A stretch of 64,000 bases of DNA from Chitinophagaceae bacterium (GTDB lineage: Bacteria > Bacteroidota > Bacteroidia > Chitinophagales > Chitinophagaceae), in NCBI GenBank assembly GCA_016715365.1, contig JADKAM010000001.1, positions 62,001 to 126,000 of the forward strand, given 5' to 3'. The translations under genes were made by a program, and so were the position numbers. Below are positions 44,256 to 54,824 of this stretch, piece after piece; within the stretch, counting starts at the first letter, position 1, and every line of letters begins with the position of its first letter. The notes below the pieces were generated by a model. The model saw only the letters and a program-made list of their open reading frames with translations. It made no database searches and was not told the DNA's origin.

Positions 44256-45077
44256 TTACAGGCTTAAATGCTGCGATTTTACCGGACTGCCATAAAAAAT
44301 GGCTGCATGATTGTCGAAGTCTTCGGTAGAATCGGTTGTAAAAAAGGCCATTTGCCCATTTTTAGTGCATTTTTCTTCCATTTCGGGGTGATTTTGTAAA
44401 TATTCGCCCAGGCTGGCAGCCACAATTTCGCCCTGCGATAAAACAGTTACACCGGCTGGTATGGCTTTTTTTATCTTACCCATCAGCAAAGGATAGTGTG
44501 TACAGGCCAGCAAAATGGTGTCAATATTGCCCGATTGCTGCAGCAGGTTATCGATGTTTTTCTGTATAAAATAATCAGCACCCGGGCTGTTATACTCGTT
44601 ATTTTCTACCAATGGCACCCACATGGGGCAGGCTTCCTGAAACACTTTAAGATCGGGATAAAATTTCTCAATCTCAATAGGATAAGAGTTTGAAATTACC
44701 GTTCCATTGGTTGCCAGTATACCTACATGGCCTGTTTTGGTATATTGGCCAATAATTTCGGTAGTGGGTCTTATAACACCCAACACCCTTTTAGAGGCAT
44801 CTATTTTTTGCAGGTCGTTTTGCTGAATAGAACGTAAAGCTTTTGCCGAGGCTGTATTACAGGCAAGTATTACCAAGGGGCAACCCTGGTCAAAGAGCCA
44901 TTTTACACATTCCAACGTGTATTCATATACTGTTTCAAAGCTGCGGGTACCATAGGGCGAACGGGCATTATCGCCCAGGTATAAATAATCGTATTGCGGC
45001 AGTGCGGCGGTTATTTCTTTTAAAACTGTTAATCCGCCGTAACCACTATCAAATATGCCTATAGGCTGTTGCTTCAT
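44256..45077 (-). CDS. murI: Glutamate racemase
   Basis: 273 residues. GIFDSGYGGLTVLKEI (8-23), catalytic Cys in ILACNTASAKAL and the second Cys in LLACTHYPLLMGK are intact. It makes D-glutamate for peptidoglycan. It is the last gene of the envelope block bamA-ompH-ompH-murI, a conserved Bacteroidota order, although a terminator hairpin lies just upstream (45092-45123). Confidence 0.95.
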   Translation of the reverse strand: MKQQPIGIFDSGYGGLTVLKEITAALPQYDYLYLGDNARSPYGTRSFETVYEYTLECVKWLFDQGCPLVILACNTASAKALRSIQQNDLQKIDASKRVLGVIRPTTEIIGQYTKTGHVGILATNGTVISNSYPIEIEKFYPDLKVFQEACPMWVPLVENNEYNSPGADYFIQKNIDNLLQQSGNIDTILLACTHYPLLMGKIKKAIPAGVTVLSQGEIVAASLGEYLQNHPEMEEKCTKNGQMAFFTTDSTEDFDNHAAIFYGSPVKSQHLSL

Positions 45078-45091
45078 GTACCAAAAATAAC

Positions 45092-45123
45092 AAAGCCTTC
45101 CCGATAAATATCGGGAAGGCTTT
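45092..45123 (-). terminator. Perfect 15-bp hairpin between ompH and murI
   Basis: AAAGCCTTCCCGATA (45092-45106) pairs fully with TATCGGGAAGGCTTT (45109-45123). T tracts are present on the minus strand. It should end most transcription from the second ompH gene, so murI may have its own promoter or depend on read-through. Confidence 0.75.
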
Positions 45124-45146
45124 TATATAATTTATCAAAATAAATA

Positions 45147-45689
45147 TTAGTTACCTGCAGGTTTGGTACCGGCTGGTGCCTGTGGTGCATCTTTAATGCC
45201 CAGTTTGGTTTTAACAGCAGGCAAAAGGTCATCGCCGGGAGGCATTACCAATAATGAGCTGCTGGCTTCATCAATAACATACGTATAGCCTTTTTCTTTA
45301 GCAACCGCTTTAATGGCATCCAGTGCTTTAGCTCTTACCGGAGCAATTTTTTCCTGGGCATATTTTTGCGCTTTTTCCTGTATTTCCTGATCGTACCCTT
45401 GTAAACGGGTATACAATTTCACCAGTTCATCCCGGATAATTTCTTTTTTACTGTTTGAAAAAGTAGCTGAATCTTTAAAAAACTGGTCTCTTTTTGTTTC
45501 TGCTTCTTTCTGTAAGGTAATACCCTGTTGTTGCAAAGTTGTCTGGTATTCGTTCAAATCGCTATTTATTTTTGCGGCTTCAGGCATAATGCTCATCAAT
45601 TCATCGGTATTTATATAACCGATCTTGGTTTGTGCCGAAGTAGTCATCATTCCTAACGCCATCACAGCTCCTAATAATAATTTTTTCAT
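45147..45689 (-). CDS. OmpH/Skp family periplasmic chaperone (second copy)
   Basis: 180 residues. Signal peptide about 1-19 (ending TSAQ), then a helical coiled-coil body and FKDSATFSNSKKEIIRDELV. The Skp/OmpH fold is clear from the KIGYINTDELMSIMPEA start and the C-terminal YVIDEASSSLLVMPPGDD. Skp-like trimers hold unfolded outer-membrane proteins on the way to BamA. Paired with a diverged copy upstream. Confidence 0.9.
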   Translation of the reverse strand: MKKLLLGAVMALGMMTTSAQTKIGYINTDELMSIMPEAAKINSDLNEYQTTLQQQGITLQKEAETKRDQFFKDSATFSNSKKEIIRDELVKLYTRLQGYDQEIQEKAQKYAQEKIAPVRAKALDAIKAVAKEKGYTYVIDEASSSLLVMPPGDDLLPAVKTKLGIKDAPQAPAGTKPAGN

Positions 45690-45770
45690 TGTCGTTTTAA
45701 AGTTTATTGATTTAGTGTTTATAAGATTGTTATTCTATTCAAAAGTTGCACCAAATTGTGCTATTAAGTA

Positions 45771-46283
45771 TTATTTAACACCCAGGTTTCGGATAATATC
45801 TGCGCTCTTATCCAATTTTGGGTCGGCAAAGATAACAGTAATTCCTTCACTTTTATCTAATATAAAGTCATATTGTTTTTCAACTGCCAGTTTCTGCACT
45901 GCATTATAAACCCTGTCCTGAATGGGTTTTATAAGCTCCTGCCTCTTTTTAAACAGGTCTCCTTCAAAGCCAAAACGCTTTTTCTGCAAATCACGCAATT
46001 CCTTTTCTTTGTTGTATAATTCATCCTCTCTTTTCTTTTTAAGTAAATCGCTCAACATCACCTGTTCGGCATCATAATCCTTAAACATTTTATCAACCAG
46101 AGCTTGTTTCTGGTCAATTTCCTGCTGCCATTGCTCGCTGAACTGATCAAGCAGCTTTTGAGCTTCTTTATATTCAGGAAGTTTATCTAAAATGTATTTC
46201 GAATCTATTACTGCATACCGTTGTGCATTTGAAACGCCGGCAAGTAATAAGAAACATGTTGCAAGAATTAAGAGTTTTTTCAT
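45771..46283 (-). CDS. OmpH/Skp family periplasmic chaperone (first copy)
   Basis: 170 residues. Signal peptide about 1-20, then RYAVIDSKYILDKLPEYKEA and a long Lys/Glu coiled coil ending FILDKSEGITVIFADPKLD. Same fold and role as the downstream copy; sequences differ enough to suggest distinct clients or heterotrimers. It lies 76 bp after bamA. Confidence 0.9.
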   Translation of the reverse strand: MKKLLILATCFLLLAGVSNAQRYAVIDSKYILDKLPEYKEAQKLLDQFSEQWQQEIDQKQALVDKMFKDYDAEQVMLSDLLKKKREDELYNKEKELRDLQKKRFGFEGDLFKKRQELIKPIQDRVYNAVQKLAVEKQYDFILDKSEGITVIFADPKLDKSADIIRNLGVK

Positions 46284-46359
46284 AATGTCAAATTTTTATT
46301 ATAAAGTAAATCAAGATAATGTTTTACAATCTAAAATCGCAAATCATATATCTAAAATC

Positions 46360-49086
46360 CTACTCAGGTTCCTGGCCTAACATAAACGTAAACTTAGCAG
46401 CACCTTTTAAACCGCTTGAATTGTTATACCTGTCAAATCCAATACCATAATCAAACCCAAGCAAACCAAACATGGGCAGGAAGAAACGCAGGCCCACACC
46501 AGCCGACCGGCGCAATTTAAAAGGATTATAATCTTTAAACTCGTACCAGCCATTTGCAGCTTCAAAGAAAGCCAATCCGTAAATAGTACTTCCGGCACTG
46601 GTGCTGAAAGGATAACGGAGCTCCATGGTGTACTTATTAAAGATGGTAAAGAATTGTGATGGCGTAATTCCATCTGGGTTTATCCTTGGATTTGATTTGT
46701 CATACACCGGGTATCCACGGTGTGCAATGATATCATATCCCAAAAGTGCAAAGTTGTTACTTAAACCTGCATCTCCCAGTTGAAAACGTTCGAATGGAGA
46801 AACATCCAGTTTTTTATTATACCTGCCGATGAAGCCATATTTGGCTGCTATCTTTAAAATAAATTGTTTGTTTTTTTCTGCTCCTCTTGCTGTTCCAATT
46901 GGCACATACCATTCAGCATTCATTCGCCATTTATGAAACTCGGGAAGCTTATAACTGTTGGTTGTGCTTGAACTTAAGCCCAGCAATGAATACGGAAGTG
47001 TAAACTGGCCACTCAGCATAAAATTGGAGCCCTGTGTAGGGAAAATAGGATTAGGTCCCGCCGAATTACGAACCAATGCTATCTTCAAACTTACATTGGT
47101 AGAAGTTACATTCTTCAATTCTTCCGTATTGCCAAACAGGTTGTAATTTTTTAATTTATACCGCTGAACATTCAATGAGTAAATTAAATTAAAGAAATCA
47201 TCGGGCCATTTTAACTGCTTACCCAGTGACACATTAAAGCTGGCTGTTTTTACATACGAATTATCGCCGCATGATTTGCAATAAGCGCCGGTTATTGTAT
47301 CGTAAGCATTTGCATATTTGGTATTGGAATAACCGATGGTAAATGAATTACGTTTTTTACCGCCTAACCAGGGTTCGGTAAATGACACATTGTATGAACG
47401 GAAAGCTTTACCGTTTGACTGTATCCTGGCGCTGAATTTTTGTCCGTCGCCCGATGGAAGCGGATCCCAGGTTGAGCGCTTGGTAATATTTTTTATAGAG
47501 AAATTATTGAAAGAAACGCCTAATGTTCCGGTTAAACCTATTCCGCCTCCAAAACCTGCAGACAATTCCAGCTGATCGCCAGATTTTTCTTCAATACCCC
47601 AGTTAATATCTACCGTTCCGTTTTCGGCATTTGGTACTACCTGCGGATTAATTTTTTCAGCGTCAATAAATCCAAGCTGACCCAGTTCACGCTGGGTACG
47701 GATGATATCTGAACGGCTGAATTTTTCACCGGGTACGGTTCTTAACTCCCTCCGTATTACGTAATCTTTTGTTTTTTTATTACCCGAGATAGTAATGTTA
47801 CCATAAACAGCCTGCGGCCCTTCTCTTACACGAAGTTCAAAATCAATGGTGTCGTTATATACGGCAGTTTCAACCGGATCAACCTGGAAGAAAAGATAAC
47901 CATCATCCATATACAAACTTCCAATATCCGCACCTTCGGCTGATAATTGTTTACCCAGGCGTTTGTTTAATATATCAAGATTATAAACATCCCCTTTTTT
48001 AATCCCCAGCAACACATTCAGGATGGAATCGCTGTATTTGGTATTTCCACGCCAAACCATATTGCCAAAATAAAACTGGCTTCCTTCATTCACTTTTATA
48101 AAGAGGTTGATATTATTCCTTTCATCCAGGATGGCAGTATCATTGAGTATTACTGCATTCCTATATCCCCTGGAATTGTAGTAGTTTAATAAACTCTCCT
48201 TATCATCTATATATTTTATTTCGTTGAATTTGGCACCGCTGAAACCACGGATACGGAAATATGGATCAACATAATCCCTGGTTTTTGTAACCGTCATAAA
48301 ACCTACGTCCTTGATATATTGATTAAAAGTCTGGCGTTTGGCGGTATCTCCAAATGGATTTTTTACAGTAACCGGAAACAAGGTAATGCGGTTCATTTCC
48401 TTGGTGCTTTTCATACTCTTTTTTAAATTCTGGGCAGCTACATCGTTGTTACCACTGAAATTAATTGAGTTCACTTTTACTTTGCTCCCTTTCTTAATGT
48501 AGAATATAATAGAAACGGCATTATTTAAAGCCGGGGCATTTTCTTCCTTTAACTGAATTTCAACATTACGGAATCCTTTGTCGAAATAAAATTTACGGAT
48601 GGCTTCCACTGCACTTAATTTCATATTCTCAGTCACCACCCTGTCTTTTACCAGCGCCACCTTGGGTTCCAGGTCATCCCTTTCGCTTTTTTTAATGCCT
48701 TCAAATTTAAAAGCAGCCAAACGGGGCCTTTCGGTTATTTCAAACTGAACATATAGATCTCTTCCTTCCAGCCTGGTAAGCGAAATTTCAATATCAGCAA
48801 TTAAACTCTGGCGCCAGAGTTTTGAAATGGCTTTACCAAAAACATCTGTGCCGGGAATTGTAACTTTATCTCCTACAGCCATTCCAGATATAGAAATAAT
48901 GAGGTTTGCATCAAATGCCTTTGAACCTATAACAGTGATGCCTGCAATCGTGTATTCTTTTGGAACTTTAGAGGTAAATATCCCTTCCAGCTCAGGATTA
49001 ACAGAAACGGGTTCCTGGGCCCAAACAAACTGGTTGCTGAAAACAAGCGTTATTATAATAAAAATCCCTTTGTAAATCCTCTCCAT
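46360..49086 (-). CDS. bamA: Outer membrane protein assembly factor BamA
   Basis: 908 residues from ATG 49086 (MERIYKGIFIIITLVFSNQF, signal peptide); an upstream TTG at 49110 is rejected. Five POTRA domains (about 40-480, for example TIPGTDVFGKAISKLWRQSL and YGNITISGNKKTKDYVIRRE) precede the Omp85 barrel, which shows the LRYPFSTSAGSTIYGLAFFE and GVGLRFFLPMFGLLGFDYGI strands near the end. It is the core of the Bam machine that inserts outer-membrane barrels. The neighbours uppS (upstream) and ompH pair (downstream) are typical. Confidence 0.96.
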   Translation of the reverse strand: MERIYKGIFIIITLVFSNQFVWAQEPVSVNPELEGIFTSKVPKEYTIAGITVIGSKAFDANLIISISGMAVGDKVTIPGTDVFGKAISKLWRQSLIADIEISLTRLEGRDLYVQFEITERPRLAAFKFEGIKKSERDDLEPKVALVKDRVVTENMKLSAVEAIRKFYFDKGFRNVEIQLKEENAPALNNAVSIIFYIKKGSKVKVNSINFSGNNDVAAQNLKKSMKSTKEMNRITLFPVTVKNPFGDTAKRQTFNQYIKDVGFMTVTKTRDYVDPYFRIRGFSGAKFNEIKYIDDKESLLNYYNSRGYRNAVILNDTAILDERNNINLFIKVNEGSQFYFGNMVWRGNTKYSDSILNVLLGIKKGDVYNLDILNKRLGKQLSAEGADIGSLYMDDGYLFFQVDPVETAVYNDTIDFELRVREGPQAVYGNITISGNKKTKDYVIRRELRTVPGEKFSRSDIIRTQRELGQLGFIDAEKINPQVVPNAENGTVDINWGIEEKSGDQLELSAGFGGGIGLTGTLGVSFNNFSIKNITKRSTWDPLPSGDGQKFSARIQSNGKAFRSYNVSFTEPWLGGKKRNSFTIGYSNTKYANAYDTITGAYCKSCGDNSYVKTASFNVSLGKQLKWPDDFFNLIYSLNVQRYKLKNYNLFGNTEELKNVTSTNVSLKIALVRNSAGPNPIFPTQGSNFMLSGQFTLPYSLLGLSSSTTNSYKLPEFHKWRMNAEWYVPIGTARGAEKNKQFILKIAAKYGFIGRYNKKLDVSPFERFQLGDAGLSNNFALLGYDIIAHRGYPVYDKSNPRINPDGITPSQFFTIFNKYTMELRYPFSTSAGSTIYGLAFFEAANGWYEFKDYNPFKLRRSAGVGLRFFLPMFGLLGFDYGIGFDRYNNSSGLKGAAKFTFMLGQEPE

Positions 49087-49211
49087 CAGTTTGTTTTTAA
49101 CGTGCGGCAAATTAAGCCCAATAATTAAAACTATTTGTTAACCTCATCCTAAATCATCTGTTGTAATGATCAAAAACGTGTAAATCTCTCTATCGTCTGA
49201 TTCCACAGGCC

Positions 49212-49970
<759 letters not shown>

Positions 49971-49987
49971 AAGCGTATAAAAGCGTA

Positions 49988-50024
49988 GTCAGGCGCAGGG
50001 GCCTGACTTTGGGGGGCAAAAGTA
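49988..50024 (-). promoter_or_regulatory. uppS promoter -7 element and leader hairpin
   Basis: Minus-strand TACTTTTG (50024-50017) matches TAnnTTTG. Between it and the start codon, GTCAGGC (49988-49994) and GCCTGAC (50001-50007) form a 7-bp stem with a 6-nt loop, extendable to 8 bp with the flanking A/T. Confidence 0.45.
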
Positions 50025-50061
50025 ATAAATTTTAGTTGGAATATGGTTTTTAAGCCAAATC

Positions 50062-53000
50062 TTAAAGCCTTACCAGTTTTCCGGTAAACTCCTTTTTGTT
50101 TATTATCATTTTATACCAATACATTCCCGCCGGTAAATGGCCGATATTAAACTGCCTGATATTATTAAATACAGCCACGGTATTGCCCTGGCCATTTATT
50201 ATAACCACCTGGCTGGCAATAAAATCCGTACCGCTTTGCATAAATTTAAAAATGCCGGTTGACGGGTTAGGGTATACCACCGGAATTACAGTTACTGACG
50301 GCACTTCCTGAACCACCACCACACCGCAGACCTGTTTACTTTTTACAAAATGCTTATCATCGGCAATCTTTTTGGTGACAGCACAGTTTGATCCGTTGTT
50401 TAAGGTAACCACTGCATTTGGCGAAATATAGTCGGGTAAGTAAACCACCCGCTGCTTTTTATATGTGTAAGTATTGCCTGCATCAGTAATTTCCCAATCA
50501 AACTGACCCGTCTTTGCATTTGCTGTTAACTGCGTAATACAATGGCCATTTTTGTTGATGACATCAATGGTAAAATCGGCATCCTTACAAGGCAATGGTT
50601 TTGGCTTAGCATACCATAAAAAATTATTTACATTGCTAAATACCAAACTGTATTGGTAAAATTTTCTGATGATGCGGCAGAATTTGCCGGCCGACTCACG
50701 GGGTACTTCAATATAAAACAAAGCAGAATCATTGGGGGTTACAAATCGTGCTTTTAAATTATTTCCACTAGCGTCCTGTATGGCAAATGCGCTGTTTATA
50801 TTTGCTTCCGACTTAAAGCCTTTTCCAACTGCATTGCTATTGCCCAAACTGAAATACAGTTTATCAATTCCAGGTGGAATATAAATGTATCCGGGCTTGT
50901 CTATATCTTTTTCGTACGATTCTGTTGCTTTGCCAAAAAAGACACCGCTTTTATAAAACGTATTTTTGTTTGTAGTAATGTTTAAATTAACCGACGATTT
51001 ATATTTAGAGCAAATCGTTAACTTATAGTTACCCGCTGCCGGAAGCCTGATGGTGATACTGCCTGCTGTTGCATTTCTGTCAAGCGAAAAATCTTCAATA
51101 ATATCCAGCACCCGATCGGTAGATTCTACCGTAAAATTGATGTAACCCTTATCAGCCATTCCAAAAATTGGATTGTAATCAATTGTAAAAGTTCCGGCAC
51201 CCGGTGCTTTAATGTTGAATTCGCTGCGGTTGTTGTAATCCATACCATTTGTATAGCTAAGCTGCACATGTAGTTTTTCAGGTATTTTTAAACCAGCTGC
51301 ATCCAAACGGCTGGCAATTGCATCCGTCGTTTCAAATTTATATTTGCTGATGATGCCGGTGAATTTTGACAGATCAATTTTGTAATCATTTTCAATCTCG
51401 GCATCAGTTATTAAAGGCAAATTTCCATTTTGATAAGCGGTACCACTGGCTACATTGTATTGCTGATAAAAACTACCCGTGGTTTCATAGCTTCTGGTAA
51501 TAGTTGATATGAGGTAATAACTATTAACCAATTGCAGTTTATTTATTTTAGCCAGGTACAGGCATAAAGCTGCAGCCTTGCTGGTTTTAGCGCTTGTTCC
51601 CTGGTCGCCGGTCCAATCATAATACAAAGCTGTGTAATGCAGGTAAGCTTTTAATTCACGCAATCTTGCTTTAACAATTTCAGGATCCTGTGCAATTTTC
51701 TGTTCAGCTTCATGTATCAATTCAAAATACAAAGGCAGTTTGTATAGGTTCGAAATGCCCCCGGCAAGTTTTTTATTATCTGTCCATAATTGCAGGAGTC
51801 TGTAAATAGTTTTACCGGCTGAAGCAAACATGTTTTCACAAAATTCAACCAGGGTGCTATCTACCGCAATATTGCTTTGTAAATTTTGATTTGCTGCCCG
51901 TAAAAAAGGCAGGCTTGCAAATTTTGCCGGCGATGCTTCCCACATTAAACCCTGGCTCTTTTTATCTTTCGCGATCTGCAGGGTTGTTTTTAAAGCATCC
52001 AGGTCAAGTGATGGAGTTTCGCCACTCCAGCCCGAGAGGTTTAAATAATTATATTCAGATATATTTTTTGTACGGCTGTACCAGCGGTTGCGCAAACCAT
52101 TTGTGCTGGTTAAATTCTGATAGACTTCCGGCACTAACTGAATATCCAGTTTTGCATTTATAGGCAAACCTGCTGAAGGAACATCGGCGTGTGTTGAATA
52201 AGCATAAAGCTGAAAACGGATATTGGGATATTTGCTACCAATCTTTTGCGCTGTATGATTTGCCAAAGTAATGCTTTGGTCGCTTTCTTTTGCATAGCCA
52301 GGATTAATACAACCTGAATTATCTTTTGTGTTTCCCCACTGGGCCCCATCTGTCACTTCTATACCCACATTGTAGCTGCTGGTATTTAAACTCCTGTATT
52401 GGTTTATTAATCCAGCAGGATTGTTTAAAACCATATTTCTGTAATCCGTATATTTCTGTTCAATTGTTGAAGCCCACAGATCTTTGGCAAATGCATTATT
52501 TACATCAGGCACCGACATTGAATTTACAGCCCGTGAGTTATTATATGATGCAATATAACAGGGATTGTTTTGCCAGATTGCAATATCAGGCCCGGTAATG
52601 ATACTGCTATTGTGCCCCGAAAACCCATATTGGCCTGTCATTCCGTTTCGGCGTTGGTATAATGACCAGTTATATCCGTTAACGCCGGTGTAAGATCCCC
52701 AGCCGGCATTATAATTCTTATCCATTACCCATTGGTTATAACCACCACTTATAAACCAGCCATTGTATTTAAAACTGAAACTGTATATACTGTCTGTTTT
52801 TTTATAAGGAGTTGAAAGAACCGGTATTGTTTCCCAGATTGAACCGGGAAGATAAAAATGAAAACCAAGCTGCTGTAAATATTGATAAATGCCGAAGCAC
52901 ATACCATTGTCTTCTGCAGCTGTAAATTTGATAAAAGTAGATCCATCGCTTTCTACTTTACAGGCTTGCGGGCCGGTGATGGTTGAGTCGTAAACAAAAA

Positions 53001-53205
53001 TAAGACCCGATTGAGGTAATGCCGAATAAGCCCCGGTTACAAAATGACTGCCCGGAATCGCTTTTTGCAAAATAATGGCAACATCCCCGGCTGCTGATTT
53101 CAGCAGGGTTGAAGATTGAACGGGATAACCAATAGTTTGTGCATTTGTAAACAATACACAAAACACCGACATTGCGATAACAAAGCAGTTGCGTATGAAC
53201 GCCAT
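50062..53205 (-). CDS. Large secreted DUF4838-like putative glycoside hydrolase with T9SS sorting domain
   Basis: 1047 residues. A signal peptide (about 1-22) precedes an N-terminal domain like the first domain of alpha-glucuronidases/DUF4838 proteins (MCFGIYQYLQQLGFHFYLPG). A middle region resembles a TIM barrel (VGIEVTDGAQWGNTKDNSGC, FQLYAYSTHADVPSAG, LMWEASPAKFASLPFL). Beta domains follow, and a type A sorting domain ends the protein (VVYPNPSTGIFKFMQ ... ITGKLVRL-type end, FTGKLVRL). It is likely exported through T9SS and attached to or released from the surface. The glycan substrate is unknown. It separates porG from uppS. Sorting-domain call is firm; the DUF4838 call is moderate. Confidence 0.7.
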   Translation of the reverse strand: MAFIRNCFVIAMSVFCVLFTNAQTIGYPVQSSTLLKSAAGDVAIILQKAIPGSHFVTGAYSALPQSGLIFVYDSTITGPQACKVESDGSTFIKFTAAEDNGMCFGIYQYLQQLGFHFYLPGSIWETIPVLSTPYKKTDSIYSFSFKYNGWFISGGYNQWVMDKNYNAGWGSYTGVNGYNWSLYQRRNGMTGQYGFSGHNSSIITGPDIAIWQNNPCYIASYNNSRAVNSMSVPDVNNAFAKDLWASTIEQKYTDYRNMVLNNPAGLINQYRSLNTSSYNVGIEVTDGAQWGNTKDNSGCINPGYAKESDQSITLANHTAQKIGSKYPNIRFQLYAYSTHADVPSAGLPINAKLDIQLVPEVYQNLTSTNGLRNRWYSRTKNISEYNYLNLSGWSGETPSLDLDALKTTLQIAKDKKSQGLMWEASPAKFASLPFLRAANQNLQSNIAVDSTLVEFCENMFASAGKTIYRLLQLWTDNKKLAGGISNLYKLPLYFELIHEAEQKIAQDPEIVKARLRELKAYLHYTALYYDWTGDQGTSAKTSKAAALCLYLAKINKLQLVNSYYLISTITRSYETTGSFYQQYNVASGTAYQNGNLPLITDAEIENDYKIDLSKFTGIISKYKFETTDAIASRLDAAGLKIPEKLHVQLSYTNGMDYNNRSEFNIKAPGAGTFTIDYNPIFGMADKGYINFTVESTDRVLDIIEDFSLDRNATAGSITIRLPAAGNYKLTICSKYKSSVNLNITTNKNTFYKSGVFFGKATESYEKDIDKPGYIYIPPGIDKLYFSLGNSNAVGKGFKSEANINSAFAIQDASGNNLKARFVTPNDSALFYIEVPRESAGKFCRIIRKFYQYSLVFSNVNNFLWYAKPKPLPCKDADFTIDVINKNGHCITQLTANAKTGQFDWEITDAGNTYTYKKQRVVYLPDYISPNAVVTLNNGSNCAVTKKIADDKHFVKSKQVCGVVVVQEVPSVTVIPVVYPNPSTGIFKFMQSGTDFIASQVVIINGQGNTVAVFNNIRQFNIGHLPAGMYWYKMIINKKEFTGKLVRL

Positions 53206-53372
53206 AGTTTATTTTTTCGAATGAAAACTATGGTTTCATCACAGAATGATAAGGATTTATGCTTTTGTTATTCTTTGGAAAATTACGGGAGGTATTTCTA
53301 TACCAATTAATGAGGGGGTAACGTAAATGTAGTTAATTCTATCTAAAACCCAAAAAACAAACCACTATTTAA

Positions 53373-54221
53373 TTATTTGGCTGTAGGGCATCTGTACGTG
53401 CTGATATTATAGGTTACTCCAATTTCCGCAATAATGTACTGATCTCTTTGTTTGCTCCAGCCACGCTGCCTGCCTTCCACACCCAGCGGGTTATCTTTAT
53501 CTATTTCAATAGAACGGTCCTGCAGCAAAGCTGCTGTTGATAAAGGTAAAAATTTGTTTACGCCAACATAAGTGGTACTTACGTCATCCAGGTAATCGGT
53601 GCTGGTAAACCGATGAGCAAGTTCAAAAGAGAAATTGAATTTTTCGCTCAGGTTATATTTAAAGCCAACACCCAGTGGTATACACATGGCCAATGTACTG
53701 TAAGGCTTTCTGCCATTATAACCTATAAGTTGCCCCTCTGTTCCTAAAGGACGCAAAAATTCTTTTTTTCCGTTGGTGTAGGCATAAGGATCATAGGTAA
53801 ATAACCCAATGCCTAAAGTGATATATGGGGTAAAGGCGTAATCAGGATTGGTAGGAATGAATTTGAAGAAATTAAAATCACCCTGCAAGGCCACTTCCCA
53901 GATATTTGAATTGAAACTCAGGTTTCTTGTTTTTTGGTATTCGTTGCTGCTGTAATTATCGCTGTAACCCAACTGGGCATAATGTGCACTTAATCTTAAA
54001 CCTACATAATTACCAAACTGCTTACGAAAAAAAGCGCCTAATGCAGGTTTGGGCCTGCTGATTGATGCCCTGGTATTTAAATCACCAAAATAATGCGCCA
54101 GGCCTGCTGTAATTCCAAATTCACCTTTTTGCACATATTCAAGATTATCATTGCTGCGTTGAGCATTTGCATTACCGGTTATTGAAATAAGAAGTATGAG
54201 TGCAGCTATTTTCATTTTCAT
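53373..54221 (-). CDS. porG: PorG-like outer membrane protein (DUF6089), T9SS component
   Basis: 282 residues from ATG 54221 (MKMKIAALILLIS). Signal peptide about 1-21. The start of the mature protein, GEFGITAGLAHYFGDLNTRA, is the DUF6089/PorG hallmark, and beta strands with aromatic girdles continue to the C-terminus. PorG is an outer-membrane barrel associated with the PorK/PorN ring of type IX secretion. In related genomes it sits immediately before uppS; here a 3-kb gene intervenes. Confidence 0.85.
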   Translation of the reverse strand: MKMKIAALILLISITGNANAQRSNDNLEYVQKGEFGITAGLAHYFGDLNTRASISRPKPALGAFFRKQFGNYVGLRLSAHYAQLGYSDNYSSNEYQKTRNLSFNSNIWEVALQGDFNFFKFIPTNPDYAFTPYITLGIGLFTYDPYAYTNGKKEFLRPLGTEGQLIGYNGRKPYSTLAMCIPLGVGFKYNLSEKFNFSFELAHRFTSTDYLDDVSTTYVGVNKFLPLSTAALLQDRSIEIDKDNPLGVEGRQRGWSKQRDQYIIAEIGVTYNISTYRCPTAK

Positions 54222-54287
54222 AATATGCAAAATAAAGAATTGTTTTGTAAAAAACGGCTTGAGGGTGGTTTTGTGGTAAAGACTTTG

Positions 54288-54779
54288 TTAATCTTTTTGC
54301 TTCTCAATACGCAATCCAACACTCATAATATGACGCAAAGGATTATCACGCATGATTTGTGATATGCTGAAACTGTAATTTCCGGGTTGTTTAAATCTGC
54401 GTGGTGCCCCATTTAACAATTTACGTACCTCCCAGATATCGTTCATTCCGGTACCTTCCCAACCATTTGCATCATCTCCCAAAGCAATATTTACCTTTTG
54501 TATATGTATACTGTCGCCGGGAGGCTGAAGCCCTATATTGAGCCAGATATTATTATACTTATATGCATCGGTATGACGCAATACCAGGTAAATGCTGTAG
54601 GCCGAAGTAGTATCGCTGATAACAAAATCACCTTTGGCTGTAAAACTTTGCTGCCATTCATATTTTGGTATTGCTGTGTTCTTTTCAAAAATGTCTATCT
54701 GGGTACAGGAACTTACAAACAGGCAATAGGCAACAGGCAATAATAAAAATTGAAATTTATGTTTTATAATGCTTCTCAT
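54288..54779 (-). CDS. gldH: Gliding motility lipoprotein GldH
   Basis: 163 residues. Lipoprotein signal with Cys25 (CLFVSSCTQIDIFEKN). The body matches GldH (YEWQQSFTAKGDFVISDTTS, DANGWEGTGMNDIWEVRKLL, YSFSISQIMRDNPLRHIMSV). GldH is an outer-membrane lipoprotein needed for gliding and chitin use in Flavobacterium johnsoniae. Lies 45 bp after yicC and 66 bp before porG, so the three may share a transcript. Confidence 0.9.
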   Translation of the reverse strand: MRSIIKHKFQFLLLPVAYCLFVSSCTQIDIFEKNTAIPKYEWQQSFTAKGDFVISDTTSAYSIYLVLRHTDAYKYNNIWLNIGLQPPGDSIHIQKVNIALGDDANGWEGTGMNDIWEVRKLLNGAPRRFKQPGNYSFSISQIMRDNPLRHIMSVGLRIEKQKD

Positions 54780-54824
54780 TACTTGAAAAACTTTTTAACT
54801 TATTTACTTTTTCGCAGCTGAATC

